Shown here one piece after another: positions 9,255 through 18,391 of a stretch of DNA of 64,000 nucleotides; the first letter of the stretch is position 1, and every line of letters begins with the position of its first letter. Made by a program: the position numbers and the translations under genes. Source of the stretch: DATBLE01 sp963764565 (lineage in GTDB: Bacteria > Actinomycetota > Thermoleophilia > Gaiellales > Gaiellaceae). The stretch is from positions 46,533 through 110,532 of the forward strand of contig CAVXTD010000046.1 of the NCBI GenBank assembly GCA_963764565.1, read 5' to 3'. The notes below the pieces were generated by a model that saw only the letters and a list, made by a program, of their open reading frames with translations, was not told the origin of the DNA and ran no database searches.

Positions 9255-10682
9255 GGATCGGCGTTTTCCACGAAGCGCCGTACTACCTTCGCTACTACGC
9301 GACGGCGCTCACGACGATCGTGGAGCGCGGACACCGGCTCTTCCTCGCTCGCCCCGACCGCTACGACGAGGTGCCGGTGCCGGAGGACATTGCGGAAGCG
9401 GTCGGAGGTCTCGACGGCGCTCTACCCATGGGATCGCTCGGACGGCCGTGACCAGACGGCCGCGATCGTACGAGCCGCCCGCGACTTCGTGCGCTACAGC
9501 GCACCACCGCTCGACGCGGCGCACGCGAATCGGGCACGGGCGTTCGAGCGTCTGCTGCGGTCGGTGGTCGGAAAGACTCGTTCGCTCGCCTACGGGGGCG
9601 CAGCCCGACCTTCGAGGTCGAGGAGACCGAAGGAGCAGTCCTCGACCGCCTGTTCGCCGATCTGGAGCGGCTGATCCCACCGGACGAGGGTGTCCGCAGC
9701 TTCATCCGCGAGCACAGGCTGGACGCTGTCGCTGTGCATCTCGCGGATCAACTTCGCCGCACGTCAGACCGACGTGGTCAAGGCGGCCAAGAGCCTCGGC
9801 GTGCCGACCGGCCTGGTGGTCTACAGCTGGGACAACCTCTCGAGCAAGGGGCTCATTCACGAGCACCCCGATCGGCTCTTCGTGTGGAACGAGCTGCAGG
9901 CGAGCGAGGCCGAGCGTCTCCACGGCTTCGATCGCCACCAAATGGTCGTGACGGGAGCCGTCCGGTTCGATCCGGTCTTCGAGAGCGTGCCCTCGGCCGG
10001 GCGGCTCGAGCTCCTCGGCGAGCTCGGGCTCGACTCCGGCCGGACGACGCTGCTCTGGCTCGGCTCGTCGGCCTTCGTCAGCCCACGCGAGCCGGACTTC
10101 GTCGCCGAGTGGATCGCGGCCCTGCGCTCGAGCGGCGACGAGCGAATCAGCGACGCCAACGTGATCGTGCGGCCGCACCCGGGAACCGTCGACGATCCGG
10201 TGTGGTCGTCCTGGACACCGCCGGACGGGCGCGTGGTCGTTCCGCCCGCGGTCGTCCGCAAGCGGGCTCAGGACCTGTTCGACCAGGTCTCCGCGAGCGA
10301 CGCGGTCGTCAGCCTGAACACGAGCGCGGAGATCGAGGCCGCGATCGTGGGCAGACCGGTGCTGACGGTGAGAGCGGGAGAGCTTGCGCCGGGCCAGGCG
10401 GGATCGGTCCACTTCGGGTATCTGCTGGCGGAGCAGGGCGGCTTCGTGGAGAGCGCCGACACCCTCGACGAGCACCTCGTCCAGCTCGGGCGGGCGCTTG
10501 CCGGCGACACTCACGCCGATGCGCGCCGTCGCTTCCTCGAGAGCTTCGTACGCCCGGCCGGCATCGACAAGCCGGCGGCCGGAGTTCTGGCCGACGCGAT
10601 TGAGGAGCTCGACGGGAAGGGCTCGGCGCCGCGCCGCGGCGTAGGGAGGCGCCTGAAGTTGCCGGTCCGAGAGAACGGGTAG
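9251..10682 (+). pseudogene. GT-B-type transferase-like protein, frameshifted (family copy 5)
   Basis: Starts MRIGVFHEAPYYLRYYATAL and runs in frame to about 9430; it then needs shifts near 9430 (to QTAAIVRAARDFVRYSAPPL), near 9600 (to VEETEGAVLDRLFADLERL) and near 9740 before the long intact part from INFAARQTDVVKAAKSLG. Signature motifs follow: YSWDNLSSKG, LFVWNE, TGAVRFDPVF, RPHP, SLNTSAEIEAAIVG and RPAGIDKPAAG. The intact C-terminal 320 residues show normal family conservation, so sequencing error is a likely cause of the breaks. Its TAG stop overlaps the TAGGCT promoter of the aminotransferase downstream. The C-terminal half is closest to copies 6 and 7 (LAPGQ.G..HF block). Confidence 0.7.
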
Positions 10683-10685
10683 GCT
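10680..10685 (+). promoter_or_regulatory. TAGGCT -10-like element
   Basis: TAGGCT is followed by 7 nt and the GTG start of the aminotransferase gene at 10693; its first three bases are the stop codon of the preceding gene. Fits a leaderless promoter. Confidence 0.5.
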
Positions 10686-10692
10686 CACGCCC

Positions 10693-11823
10693 GTGCCCGA
10701 GCAGGCGGCCGTACGGGAGATTCCGTTTGTGGATCTCGGCGGGCTCCACGCAGGATTGAAGGACGACATCCTCGCCGCACTGGGCGACCTGATCGACCGC
10801 AGCGAGTTCGGAACCGGCGCCGCGGTCCGAGAGTTCGAGGAAAGCTTTGCGAGCTTCTGCGGTGCGCCGGAATGCGTCGGGCTCTCCAGCGGCACCGACG
10901 CGCTGCGGCTGCTCCTGCAAGCGGCCGGCGTGGCGCCGCACGACGAGGTGATCGTCCCGGCGATGACGTTCATCGCCACCTTCGAGGCCGTCTCGCAGGT
11001 CGGCGCGACACCCGTCCCGGCCGACATCTCGGGCGGCGACTACACCCTCGACCCCGCCGCTGCGGAGGCCGCGATCGGACCCCGAGCGCGCTGGCTGCTG
11101 CCCGTCCACCTCTACGGTCAACTCGCCGACCTGCGGCGATTGACCGCGATCGCCGAGCGGAGCGGGCTGACGGTCGTCGAGGACGCGTGCCAGGCGCACG
11201 GCGCCGTCCGCGCCGGCCTCGTCCCCGGACATGGAACGGCGGGCGCGGCGTTCAGCTTCTATCCCGGCAAGAACCTCGGCGCGATGGGAGACGCCGGCGC
11301 GGTCGTGACCGCCGACACGGGAATCGCCGAACGGGTCCGGATGCTCCGCGAGCACGGCCAGCGGGCGAAGTACCGGCACGACCGGATCGGCTGGACCGGG
11401 CGAATGGACGCATTTCAGGCTGCCGTGCTGACGTACAAGCTGGCCCGGCTCGCGGAGTGGAACGCCGAGCGGCGGGCCGTCGCCGATGCCTACGCCGCAC
11501 TGCTGGCCGGCGTGGGAGATCTCGTGCTACCGCGGGTCGCTCCCGACAGCGAGCACGTCTGGCACCTCTACGTCGTCCAAACAGGCGACCCCTCCTCGCT
11601 CGCCGGCCACCTCCGCGCGCGCTCGATCGCGACGGGCCGGCACTACCCGACCCCGCCGCACCTGACCGAGGCGTACGCCGGGCTCGGCTACGGCGCGGGG
11701 GCGTTTCCCGTCGCCGAGGAGTTGGCCCGTACGTGCCTCTCGCTGCCGATCTTCCCCGGCATGGCCGAAACGCAGGTCGAAGCCGTGGCTGCCGCCGTCG
11801 AGGAGTACTTCCGGAGTTCCTAG
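10693..11823 (+). CDS. DegT/DnrJ/EryC1-family sugar aminotransferase
   Basis: 376 residues, the usual family length. It shows the N-terminal FVDLGGLHAGLKDDI block, LSSGTDALRLLL cofactor-phosphate loop, VVEDACQAHGA with the Asp that contacts the PLP ring nitrogen, and FSFYPGKNLGAMGDAG with the Schiff-base Lys. Such enzymes transaminate keto-sugar nucleotides, commonly at C3 or C4. The convergent neighbour is a Gfo/Idh/MocA dehydrogenase (stops overlap in CTAG), the usual partner that makes a 3-keto sugar for 3-amino sugar synthesis (WlbA/WlbC or WbpB/WbpE type); pairing them is inference because they lie on opposite strands. Starts at GTG under a leaderless-type promoter. Confidence 0.85.
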   Translation: MPEQAAVREIPFVDLGGLHAGLKDDILAALGDLIDRSEFGTGAAVREFEESFASFCGAPECVGLSSGTDALRLLLQAAGVAPHDEVIVPAMTFIATFEAVSQVGATPVPADISGGDYTLDPAAAEAAIGPRARWLLPVHLYGQLADLRRLTAIAERSGLTVVEDACQAHGAVRAGLVPGHGTAGAAFSFYPGKNLGAMGDAGAVVTADTGIAERVRMLREHGQRAKYRHDRIGWTGRMDAFQAAVLTYKLARLAEWNAERRAVADAYAALLAGVGDLVLPRVAPDSEHVWHLYVVQTGDPSSLAGHLRARSIATGRHYPTPPHLTEAYAGLGYGAGAFPVAEELARTCLSLPIFPGMAETQVEAVAAAVEEYFRSS

Positions 11824-12872
11824 ACAGCCGAGCGGATGGAGGGCGTGGCGGCGGGAATCTCGATCGGCGCGCCGCGCTCTGCGAGCGACTGCGTCACCGC
11901 CTCGCAGGTGCGCACGACGTCGAGGCCCAGCTCCGCCGACGACCGCGGTTCGCTGCCCTCTCGGATGGCCCGGCAGAAGTCGAGCAGCTCGAGCGAGAGC
12001 GGCTCTGTGTCTCGGACGGGCGGCGACTCGACGTCGCCCGCGTGGTAGCTCACCTGCGGCCCGCCGTCGCCCGCGCGGCTGTGCGCCGTCGCTCGGGAGT
12101 CGTAGACGCGCACGGGCACGTCGCTCGTGTCGTCGTAGACGAGCATCTTCTCCGAGCCGACCACAGTCGTGCGCCTCACCTTGATCGGTGCGAGCCACGA
12201 CAGCTCGACGTGCGCAAGCGTCCCGGAAGGAAACTCGAGGTTGATGAACGTCACGTCGGCGAGGTTCTCGATCACGCAGGCGCGACTGAACGCCGAGACG
12301 CGGCTCGGCATCTCCTCGAGCCAGTAGCGAAGGATCGAGAAGTCGTGCGGTCCCAAATCCCAGACGACGCTCACGTCGGGCTGGTGGAGCCCGAGGTTCA
12401 CCCGGCTTGCGGAGACGAACTGGATCTCGCCGAGCTCGCCGGAGTGGATCACCTCGCGGGCTACGTTCACCGGCGGGCTGTAGAGGAAGGTGTGACCGGG
12501 CATCAGGACGCGGTCCGACTCGCCGGCCAGCCGGACGAGAGCCTCGGCGTCGTGCAGGGACGCGGTCAGCGGCTTCTCGACGAGAACGTGCTTGCCGGCC
12601 TCGAGCGCCGCGGACGCGAGCCCGGCGTGCGTTCCGACCTGTGTGGCGATCACGACCGCCTCCAGCTCCGGGTCGGCGAGCACATCGCTGTAGTCCGTGG
12701 TCGTGCGCACATCGGGGTACCGCTGCGCGATCTCCGCGAGCCGCTCGCGCCCGTGGTCGCAGACGAGCTCGAGCGACGCCTGCGGGAGGGCGTGCAGGTT
12801 GCGGGCGAGATTCGGCCCCCAGTTCCCGGCGCCGACCACCGCGACCCTGACCGGTGCGTCGAGATCTTTCAT
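11820..12872 (-). CDS. Gfo/Idh/MocA-family sugar-nucleotide oxidoreductase
   Basis: 350 residues. The N-terminal Rossmann motif VAVVGAGNWGPNLARNL binds NAD(P), and EKPLTASLHDAE contains the conserved EKP of the family. The C-terminal substrate half has WDLGPHDFSILRYWL, with the GxHxxD-like catalytic region. It probably oxidises a UDP- or dTDP-amino sugar to a 3-keto form. It is the last gene of the coupled nonulosonate operon; its ATG overlaps the stop of the NeuC-type gene by 4 nt. Its stop overlaps that of the convergent aminotransferase, a likely pathway partner. Confidence 0.85.
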   Translation of the reverse strand: MKDLDAPVRVAVVGAGNWGPNLARNLHALPQASLELVCDHGRERLAEIAQRYPDVRTTTDYSDVLADPELEAVVIATQVGTHAGLASAALEAGKHVLVEKPLTASLHDAEALVRLAGESDRVLMPGHTFLYSPPVNVAREVIHSGELGEIQFVSASRVNLGLHQPDVSVVWDLGPHDFSILRYWLEEMPSRVSAFSRACVIENLADVTFINLEFPSGTLAHVELSWLAPIKVRRTTVVGSEKMLVYDDTSDVPVRVYDSRATAHSRAGDGGPQVSYHAGDVESPPVRDTEPLSLELLDFCRAIREGSEPRSSAELGLDVVRTCEAVTQSLAERGAPIEIPAATPSIRSAV

Positions 12873-14062
12873 GTCGCTTCCCTCGCCGACACCGGTTCCA
12901 GGCGCCGATCAATGGCGAGGTGCAGATGCTTCTGCACCTTCGGCCGAACCTCCGCAAGCTTCTGCGCGATCTGCCGGCCGGCCGTTCCGTCGCCGAACAT
13001 GGTGCTCCGCTCGTAGGGACCGTGCGCAACCTGGTCGCGGATAGCGTCCGCGATCTCGGCCCTGTCGTGCTCGACCTCGACCAGGTTCGCACCTCGCTCA
13101 CGACCGCGCTGGCGCGTCCCGACGGTCACGCCCGGCGTTCCGAGAAACGACCCTTCGCGGAGCGCCGCCGACGAGTTGCCGACCATGCAGTCGCAGTGGG
13201 CCATCAGCCTGACGAACACCTCCGGCGGCAGGTTGCGGAAGAAGTGGAAGCCGTTCGCCAGCCCGAGCTCGCGGAAGCGCCTGATTCCCTTGGCGACGTG
13301 GTCGGAGCCGGCGTCGACGTTCGGCCAGAAGACGAGCGCCTGGATCCCGACGGCGGCAACCGCCTCGAGCGTCTCGTTGATCTGGTCGATCCCCTGCCCG
13401 TACTCGGTCGTGACCGGGTGCTGCATCATCAGCACGAACGGCTGCTCGGTGTCGACCGGCGCCCCCGCCCCTCCGAACTGCTCGAGCACCTCGCGCCGCA
13501 GCCCCAGATCGGTGCGCGCGACGAGGTCGATCGACGGGCAGCCGACGTTGAACACCCAGTCCGGGTCCTCGCCCATCGCGATCACCGTGCGCCTGGCGAT
13601 CTCCGTCGCCGGGAAGTGGACGTGCGACAGCTTCGTGACGGCGTGCCGGACGCTCTCGTCGATCGAGCCGGACATCTCCCCGCCCTGCGTGTGCGCGACG
13701 GGAATGTTCATGTACGCCGCCGCGACCGCGGTCGCGATCGTCTCGAAGCGGTCGGCGACGGTGACGACGACGTCGGGCTGGAGCAGCTCGAAGACGGTTG
13801 GCAGCTCGAGCAGGCCGAGCCCCGTCGACTTCGCCATCGTCGCCGGCGTCTCGCCCTCGATGATGAAGCGAATCGTCGCGTCGGGGACGAAGCCGTCCGC
13901 CGTCAGCACCTCGAGGGCGTTGCCGAACCGCTCGAGCACGAGCGATGCGCCTGCGACGAGCTGGAGCTGGAGGTCGGGATGTTCCTGCACCGCCTCCATC
14001 GCCGTCTTGATCCGCGCGTAGTTCGCCCGGCTGGCGACGACGACGCAGACCTTCTTAGGCAA
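12869..14062 (-). CDS. neuC: UDP-N-acetylglucosamine 2-epimerase (hydrolysing), NeuC/LegG type
   Basis: 397 residues. Starts KKVCVVVASRANYARIKTAM, like hydrolysing 2-epimerases; VTVADRFETIATAVAA and AHTQGGEMSGSIDESVRH carry the conserved D.RxE and GG(E)xxG(S)xDE motifs, HVHFPATE follows, and the C-terminal half has MVGNSSAALREGSFLGTP, the GNSS/R.GS nucleotide-binding block. The family releases UDP and the 2-epimer (ManNAc or the bacillosamine-derived equivalent), the substrate of the synthase gene just upstream (8-nt overlap). Whether the substrate is GlcNAc or a 2,4-diamino-6-deoxy sugar cannot be decided from sequence. Cytoplasmic. Confidence 0.9.
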   Translation of the reverse strand: MPKKVCVVVASRANYARIKTAMEAVQEHPDLQLQLVAGASLVLERFGNALEVLTADGFVPDATIRFIIEGETPATMAKSTGLGLLELPTVFELLQPDVVVTVADRFETIATAVAAAYMNIPVAHTQGGEMSGSIDESVRHAVTKLSHVHFPATEIARRTVIAMGEDPDWVFNVGCPSIDLVARTDLGLRREVLEQFGGAGAPVDTEQPFVLMMQHPVTTEYGQGIDQINETLEAVAAVGIQALVFWPNVDAGSDHVAKGIRRFRELGLANGFHFFRNLPPEVFVRLMAHCDCMVGNSSAALREGSFLGTPGVTVGTRQRGRERGANLVEVEHDRAEIADAIRDQVAHGPYERSTMFGDGTAGRQIAQKLAEVRPKVQKHLHLAIDRRLEPVSAREAT

Positions 14063-15083
14063 GATCCGCCTCTTCCAGGAGGTGATCCGGCTCGAGCTCG
14101 CACGCCGTCGTCCTGCCGAGGATCTGGTCGAGCAGTGCCGCCGGAATTCCGGTTCCCGGCCTCTTCGTCGTCAGCATCTCCCGCACCAGCACCGTCCCGG
14201 CCGGAACGGCGATCCGGGTGACGAGGCTCTTCTCGAACGTCGCGCGCACGGGATCGTGGGCAGGATCGCGCTCCTTCAGGCCGCTTCCGAGCGACGCTTC
14301 GACCTCGCGCACTCCGACGACGAGCTGCGCCAGCTCCTCGGGCACGAGCGACGCATGGTGGTCTGGGCCGTACAGCCGCTTCGAGAGGGTGAAGTGCTTC
14401 TCGACTGCGACCGCGCCGAGCGCGACCGCGGCGACCGAGGTCCACACACCAGGGGTGTGATCGGAGAGGCCGTAGGGGACGCCGAGCCGCTCGCCCATCG
14501 CGACCATCGCGCGCAGGTTGACGAGCTCGGGCGGGCACGGGTAGGTGGAGGTGCACTGCATGACGACAAACGGGGCGCCCGCATGCCGCAGGATCGCCGC
14601 TGCGCGCTCCACGTCCTCGATCCCGGACATTCCCGTCGAGAGCAGCACCGGCTTGCCGGCGGCGGCGACGGCCTCGACGAGCGGCGGGTTCGTCACTTCG
14701 CCGGAGGCGATCTTGTACGCGGGGACGCCGACCTCCTCGAGCAGCTCGACCGCCTCGACCGAGAACGGCGACGAGAAGAAGACGAGGCCGCGTTCCTCGG
14801 CCGCCGCTTTCAGGCGGAGGTGGTCGTCGCGCGAGAGCTCCATCCGCTTCGTGAACTCGAAGCGCGGCTCGTCGAAGTGCGGCGGCGTGGGTGTCGAGGG
14901 GAGCATCTCCGCCCCGGCGATGTGCGTCTGGAACTTGACCGCGTCGGCGCCCGCCTCGGCGGCAGCGTCGATCAACTGCTCTGCCTGGCGGATCGAGCCG
15001 TCGTGATTGTTTCCGATCTCGGCGACGATCAACACCGGCGCGCCGTCGCTCACCGCTCTCCCGGCGATCTCCACGGCGGTCAC
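14055..15083 (-). CDS. neuB: N-acetylneuraminate/legionaminate-type synthase
   Basis: 342 residues from GTG at 15083; a longer reading frame upstream only mirrors the neighbouring gene. Motifs: VLIVAEIGNNHDGS, AVKFQTHIAG, FFSSPFSVEAVELL, AYKIASGEVTN, VLLSTGMSG, QCTSTYPCPPE, YGLSDHTPGV and AVEKHFTLSK form the TIM-barrel active site that condenses PEP with a 6-carbon N-acyl sugar. A C-terminal SAF (antifreeze-like) domain begins near SLVTRIAVPAGT. Product is a 9-carbon nonulosonic acid; with NeuC- and NeuA-type genes in the same operon it makes the CMP-activated form. The start overlaps the preceding stop as GTGA. Confidence 0.9.
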   Translation of the reverse strand: MTAVEIAGRAVSDGAPVLIVAEIGNNHDGSIRQAEQLIDAAAEAGADAVKFQTHIAGAEMLPSTPTPPHFDEPRFEFTKRMELSRDDHLRLKAAAEERGLVFFSSPFSVEAVELLEEVGVPAYKIASGEVTNPPLVEAVAAAGKPVLLSTGMSGIEDVERAAAILRHAGAPFVVMQCTSTYPCPPELVNLRAMVAMGERLGVPYGLSDHTPGVWTSVAAVALGAVAVEKHFTLSKRLYGPDHHASLVPEELAQLVVGVREVEASLGSGLKERDPAHDPVRATFEKSLVTRIAVPAGTVLVREMLTTKRPGTGIPAALLDQILGRTTACELEPDHLLEEADLA

Positions 15084-15883
15084 TGTACCGGCGGCTTCTT
15101 CCGGCGAAGGCGACGGCGAAGGCGCGTGAGCGTGTCGCGCGGCACCACCGAGCGCCCCAGCCGCAGCGCCAGGGAGCGCAGCCGGCGGCCCCCCCGCAGC
15201 GCCTCGAGCTCGGCCAGCGCCAGCTCGTGCTTGCGCCGGAGCACGTCGAGCTCGTCCCGGACGATCGCAAGCCGGTGCTCGGCGCGCATCGCGTCCTTGA
15301 CGAGGTCGGCCGGGTCCTTCCAGCTCCGCCCCTCGTGGTGGATCCCGTATGCGGTCTTCTCGGCCTCCGGCGTGCGCGGGTAGAAGAGTGGCCAGTCGAA
15401 GAGTTTCACCTCCGGGCGGCCGACGAAGAGCTCGGTGACGAAGAAGGGCCCGGTGCCGGCCTTGTCCACCTTGCCGTAGGTCATGCGCGGACGCAGCTCG
15501 TGGAGGCCCTTCTCGATCAGTGGGTGCCCGGCGACGGAGCCCATGATCGCGTTGTTCAGCCGGTCCGGGTGGCTGTACGAGCAGAAGATCTCCACACCAT
15601 CGAGGAGCGGCTCGATCGGGCGCAGACACTCGAAGTCCGTGTCGACGTAGACGCCCCCGAAACGGTGGAGGAACTCGAAGATGAGCATGTCCGAGCGTTC
15701 CGCGGGCTGGCGAAGCAGCTCGTAGACCTCCTTGCGTACGAGGTCCGGCGGCAGGTTGTCGTCCGTCCAGACCTTCAGCTCCCAGCCCGGGTTGTGCTCG
15801 AGCCAGGTCTGCCCGTAGCGTCGGTACTCCTCCGGCAGCGGCTCGGGGCCGACCCAGACGTGGTGGAAGACCCTGGGGATCAC
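15080..15883 (-). CDS. Glycosyltransferase with DXD motif (Gly_transf_sug / capsular type)
   Basis: 267 residues from GTG at 15883, overlapping the NeuA-type stop as GTGA. Motifs: IPRVFHHVWVGPEPLPEEY, WLEHNPGWELKVWTDD, SDMLIFEFLHRFGGVYVDTDF with the DxD metal/nucleotide site, NNAIMGSVAGHPL and GTGPFFVTE. This is the OCH1/capsular GT-A family. The C-terminal 60 residues are a basic helix (LDVLRRKHELALAELEAL), probably a peripheral membrane contact or coiled coil. It is a paralogue of the gene at 18825-19568. Its place between neuB and neuA suggests it builds the same glycan. Confidence 0.85.
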   Translation of the reverse strand: MIPRVFHHVWVGPEPLPEEYRRYGQTWLEHNPGWELKVWTDDNLPPDLVRKEVYELLRQPAERSDMLIFEFLHRFGGVYVDTDFECLRPIEPLLDGVEIFCSYSHPDRLNNAIMGSVAGHPLIEKGLHELRPRMTYGKVDKAGTGPFFVTELFVGRPEVKLFDWPLFYPRTPEAEKTAYGIHHEGRSWKDPADLVKDAMRAEHRLAIVRDELDVLRRKHELALAELEALRGGRRLRSLALRLGRSVVPRDTLTRLRRRLRRKKPPVQ

Positions 15884-16566
15884 GAGCGCTCGCCCCGCTC
15901 GACGAGGAACTCGGCGAAGGCGATGTCCCCGGCAGTGTCGACGTCCAAGGAGCGCTCGGCGGGCATCTCGTAGCCGCGGACGTCGTCGGCCTCGAGCTCG
16001 CGCTCGACCGCATCGCGGCGAAAGGCGTACACGGAGCCGTTTCGGGCCCAGAGAGGCGGCAGCTCGTGCGAGGGAGTCAGCCGGTCGTCCTCGAGGTACG
16101 GAAGCAACCGGTCGCCCTCGAGGCGCTTCAGCTTGGCCGGGTGGTGTACCGCCTCCACCCGCGCGACGGTGACGACCGACTCTGCACCGGTCTGCTCGAG
16201 CAGCGCAACCGCGCCGGCGACATCCTCGGGAGCCGTGAACGGGGAGGTGCACTGCACGATCGCTACGGCGTCGAACGGCGCGCCCGGGTCGTCGAGCTCG
16301 CGGAGCGCGTGCAGCGCGAACGCGCTCGCTCGCGCGGTCTCCGTGGCGAGCTCCGGCGGCCGGCGCAGCGCGACGACCTCCAGGCCCTCGGCCTCGGCCA
16401 GGATCTCGTCGTCGTCGCTCGAGAGCGCCACCACGTCGAAGCACTCGGCGGCGAGCGCAGTCTCGAGCGCACGCCGGACGAGCGTCCGGCCGCCGATCCG
16501 TGCAAGGTTCTTGCGCGGTACGCGGGTGGAGCCGCCTCGGGCGGGGATGAGGCCGAGTACCCGCAC
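15880..16566 (-). CDS. neuA: CMP-nonulosonate cytidylyltransferase
   Basis: 228 residues. N-terminal IPARGGSTRVPRKNLARIGG is the CTP-binding signature of CMP-sialate/legionaminate synthetases; ALSSDDDEIL, QCTSPFTAPEDV and WARNGSVYAFRRD follow, ending SLDVDTAGDIAFAE with the metal-binding DxD. It transfers CMP to the nonulosonic acid made by the neuB product. GTG start overlaps the stop of the upstream methyltransferase by one base (TAGTG). A second, different family member is at 34900-35628. Confidence 0.88.
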   Translation of the reverse strand: MRVLGLIPARGGSTRVPRKNLARIGGRTLVRRALETALAAECFDVVALSSDDDEILAEAEGLEVVALRRPPELATETARASAFALHALRELDDPGAPFDAVAIVQCTSPFTAPEDVAGAVALLEQTGAESVVTVARVEAVHHPAKLKRLEGDRLLPYLEDDRLTPSHELPPLWARNGSVYAFRRDAVERELEADDVRGYEMPAERSLDVDTAGDIAFAEFLVERGERS

Positions 16567-17456
16567 TATGAGAGTCTCCGCAGCTCGGCGAGTTGGGCCG
16601 CGGCCACCTTGTGCAGCTGCTCCCAGTCTGGCTCAGCCGGCTCGGCTGCGGCGAGCACGAAGCCCCAGTGCCCGTCGCCTGACAGACGCTCCGCCAGCGG
16701 CTCGAAGCCGGCCCGGACGAAGAATGCGTGCGCCGTGTCCCTGGTCAGGTAGTAGGGATGGTCGATCTTGGCAGCGCCCACCACCGAACCCTGCTTGCGG
16801 GCGGCGATCATCAGGTCGAGCACGTCGACGAACGCGTGCCCGCCGTCGGCCGTCATCCGGCGCATCGACGCGAGGGTGCCGGAGACGTCGAGCAGGTGGT
16901 CGATCGTCTGGCAGAGGAGCACGACGTCCCAGCGGCGCCCGCCTGGATCGAAATCCTCGGCGAAGCCCGCGATCGTCTCCATCCCCGCCGCCGCCGCCAT
17001 CGCGAGCTCGTCCGGCGCCGGGTCGAGCACGGTCGCCTCCGCACCGAAGGCGTTCCGAAGGGCGCCGGCGACGATCCCCGTCGAGCCGCCGATGTCCAGC
17101 ACCGAGCCGGGCGGGCGGGGCAGCGTGTCCCGGAGGAGGCCGACGAGCTCCTCGGCGTAGCTCCGCTGGTCGACCCGCACGGTGTCGGCGTCGATCAAGC
17201 GGCCGTGGTAGGCGCTGACGAGCGGCCGGTAGACGGCTTCGTAGAACGCGCCGTACTCGTCCGCGGTGAGCCTGGGCGAGAGGAAGGCGAGCCCGCAGCG
17301 GGTGCACATCCGAAGCGTGGCCGGGTATCCGTAGCGGTCGCGCTCGGCCACCACGACGTGATCGGCCGAGCCGCACAGGTTGCACGTCTCGACAGCCTCG
17401 ACCTCCCGGGACAGATAGTCGTAGCCGACGGCCGCGATCCGCTCGGCGGGGCTCAC
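16566..17456 (-). CDS. Class I SAM methyltransferase with N-terminal Cys-pair motif
   Basis: 296 residues from GTG at 17456 (GTGA overlap). The N-terminus has CNLCGS ... CTRCGLAFLSPR, a CxxC...CxxC zinc-knuckle as in the sugar C-/N-methyltransferase subgroup. The SAM motif is SVLDIGGSTGIVAGAL near residue 120, then ATVLDP and a VVLLCQTIDHLLDV post-I block. The C-terminal third (IDHPYYLTRDTAHAFF) is family-typical. It may methylate a nucleotide sugar or a glycan residue. Placement directly before neuA suggests a role in modifying the nonulosonate or its partner sugar (inference). Confidence 0.75.
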   Translation of the reverse strand: MSPAERIAAVGYDYLSREVEAVETCNLCGSADHVVVAERDRYGYPATLRMCTRCGLAFLSPRLTADEYGAFYEAVYRPLVSAYHGRLIDADTVRVDQRSYAEELVGLLRDTLPRPPGSVLDIGGSTGIVAGALRNAFGAEATVLDPAPDELAMAAAAGMETIAGFAEDFDPGGRRWDVVLLCQTIDHLLDVSGTLASMRRMTADGGHAFVDVLDLMIAARKQGSVVGAAKIDHPYYLTRDTAHAFFVRAGFEPLAERLSGDGHWGFVLAAAEPAEPDWEQLHKVAAAQLAELRRLS

Positions 17457-18391
17457 TGCGCCATCCGCTCGACGAGCTGGTCCCAGCCGCGCGAGGCCGC
17501 CGTCTCGACGGCGCGCGCCCGCAGCGCGTCGAGCACCGCCGGGTCGGCCGGCAGCTCGTCGCACCGCTCGACGTCGAGCACGTTCTCGAGGTGGACGTAC
17601 TCGGCCGGCGAGTGCCGGTCGAGGTTGGTGATCACGACCGCTCCGGTCTCCATTGCCGCTGCCACCGTCGTGTTGTTCGCGCGCACTCCCTTGGGAAAGA
17701 AGGCGGCAAAGAACGTCGACTGCCGGAGCTGGTTGTGCACCGCGACGTCCGAGAGATTGCCAAGGAAGTAGAGGCTCGGAAAGATCTGGTGCATCTCCTC
17801 GAAGACGGCCTGAGCGTCCTCGAGCGAGGAGGTCTCGTGGTTCGCCGCCGAGACGTAGACCGAGTACGAGCGGCCCGACGCGTCGAGGAGCTCGCGCAGC
17901 CGGCGGAACCGTTCGGTCTGGATCTTGTGCGCCATCCCGAATGAGAACACGGAGAGCTCCGCAGCCTCGTAGTCGCGGCGATCGACGAGCAGGCCCGGCG
18001 TCCACACGACTGACGAGTGCGGGTTCAGGTCGCGGATCTGCTCGTAGATCTCCGAATTCCCGCAGTGGACACGCCGCGCGCGGGCCACGATCGTCCGCTC
18101 CAGATCGTGCCCGCCGTACTCGTGCAGGTAGACCTCGCCGCGCCAGTCGGCTCGCGCGAGCCGCTCGGCGAGCTCCAACCGCTCGGCATCGGTCATCTCG
18201 CCGGCCTTGAACGAGAGCAGCGACTCCGACCAGCCCGGCTCGCCCTCGTCGCCGATGCCGTACAACGGCACGCCGAGCCGCTCCACGAGAAGCTCGTTGA
18301 AGCGCGCGACGCCGGAGCGGAAGCCGTCGCGATGGTGCGTGACGACCGCCCCGGCGTGCAGTGCGCTAGCTCGCCCGCCCGCTGCGTGCAT
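17453..18391 (-). CDS. GT-B glycosyltransferase-like protein
   Basis: 312 residues if ATG at 18391 is used, which overlaps the upstream gene by 26 nt; no later start codon precedes the conserved VVTHHRDGFRSGVARF strand. The N-terminal half looks Rossmann-like, with VHCGNSEIYEQI near the hinge. The C-terminal half has VSAANHETSSLEDA, IFPSLYFLGNLSD and FAAFFPKGVRANNTTVAAAM followed by VVITNLDRHSP, which resembles the donor-binding lobe of GT-B enzymes. I do not recognise a specific family. Coupled (GTGA) to the methyltransferase downstream. Confidence 0.55.
   Translation of the reverse strand: MHAAGGRASALHAGAVVTHHRDGFRSGVARFNELLVERLGVPLYGIGDEGEPGWSESLLSFKAGEMTDAERLELAERLARADWRGEVYLHEYGGHDLERTIVARARRVHCGNSEIYEQIRDLNPHSSVVWTPGLLVDRRDYEAAELSVFSFGMAHKIQTERFRRLRELLDASGRSYSVYVSAANHETSSLEDAQAVFEEMHQIFPSLYFLGNLSDVAVHNQLRQSTFFAAFFPKGVRANNTTVAAAMETGAVVITNLDRHSPAEYVHLENVLDVERCDELPADPAVLDALRARAVETAASRGWDQLVERMAQ

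Noticed and set aside
10872..13016. A 714-codon open frame on the plus strand
   Set aside because: High-GC shadow: it is antisense to the oxidoreductase gene and out of frame in the aminotransferase gene, with Arg-rich sequence and no recognisable motif.
12854..14221. Long plus-strand open frame of 455 codons
   Set aside because: Antisense to the NeuC-type gene, which has full family motifs.
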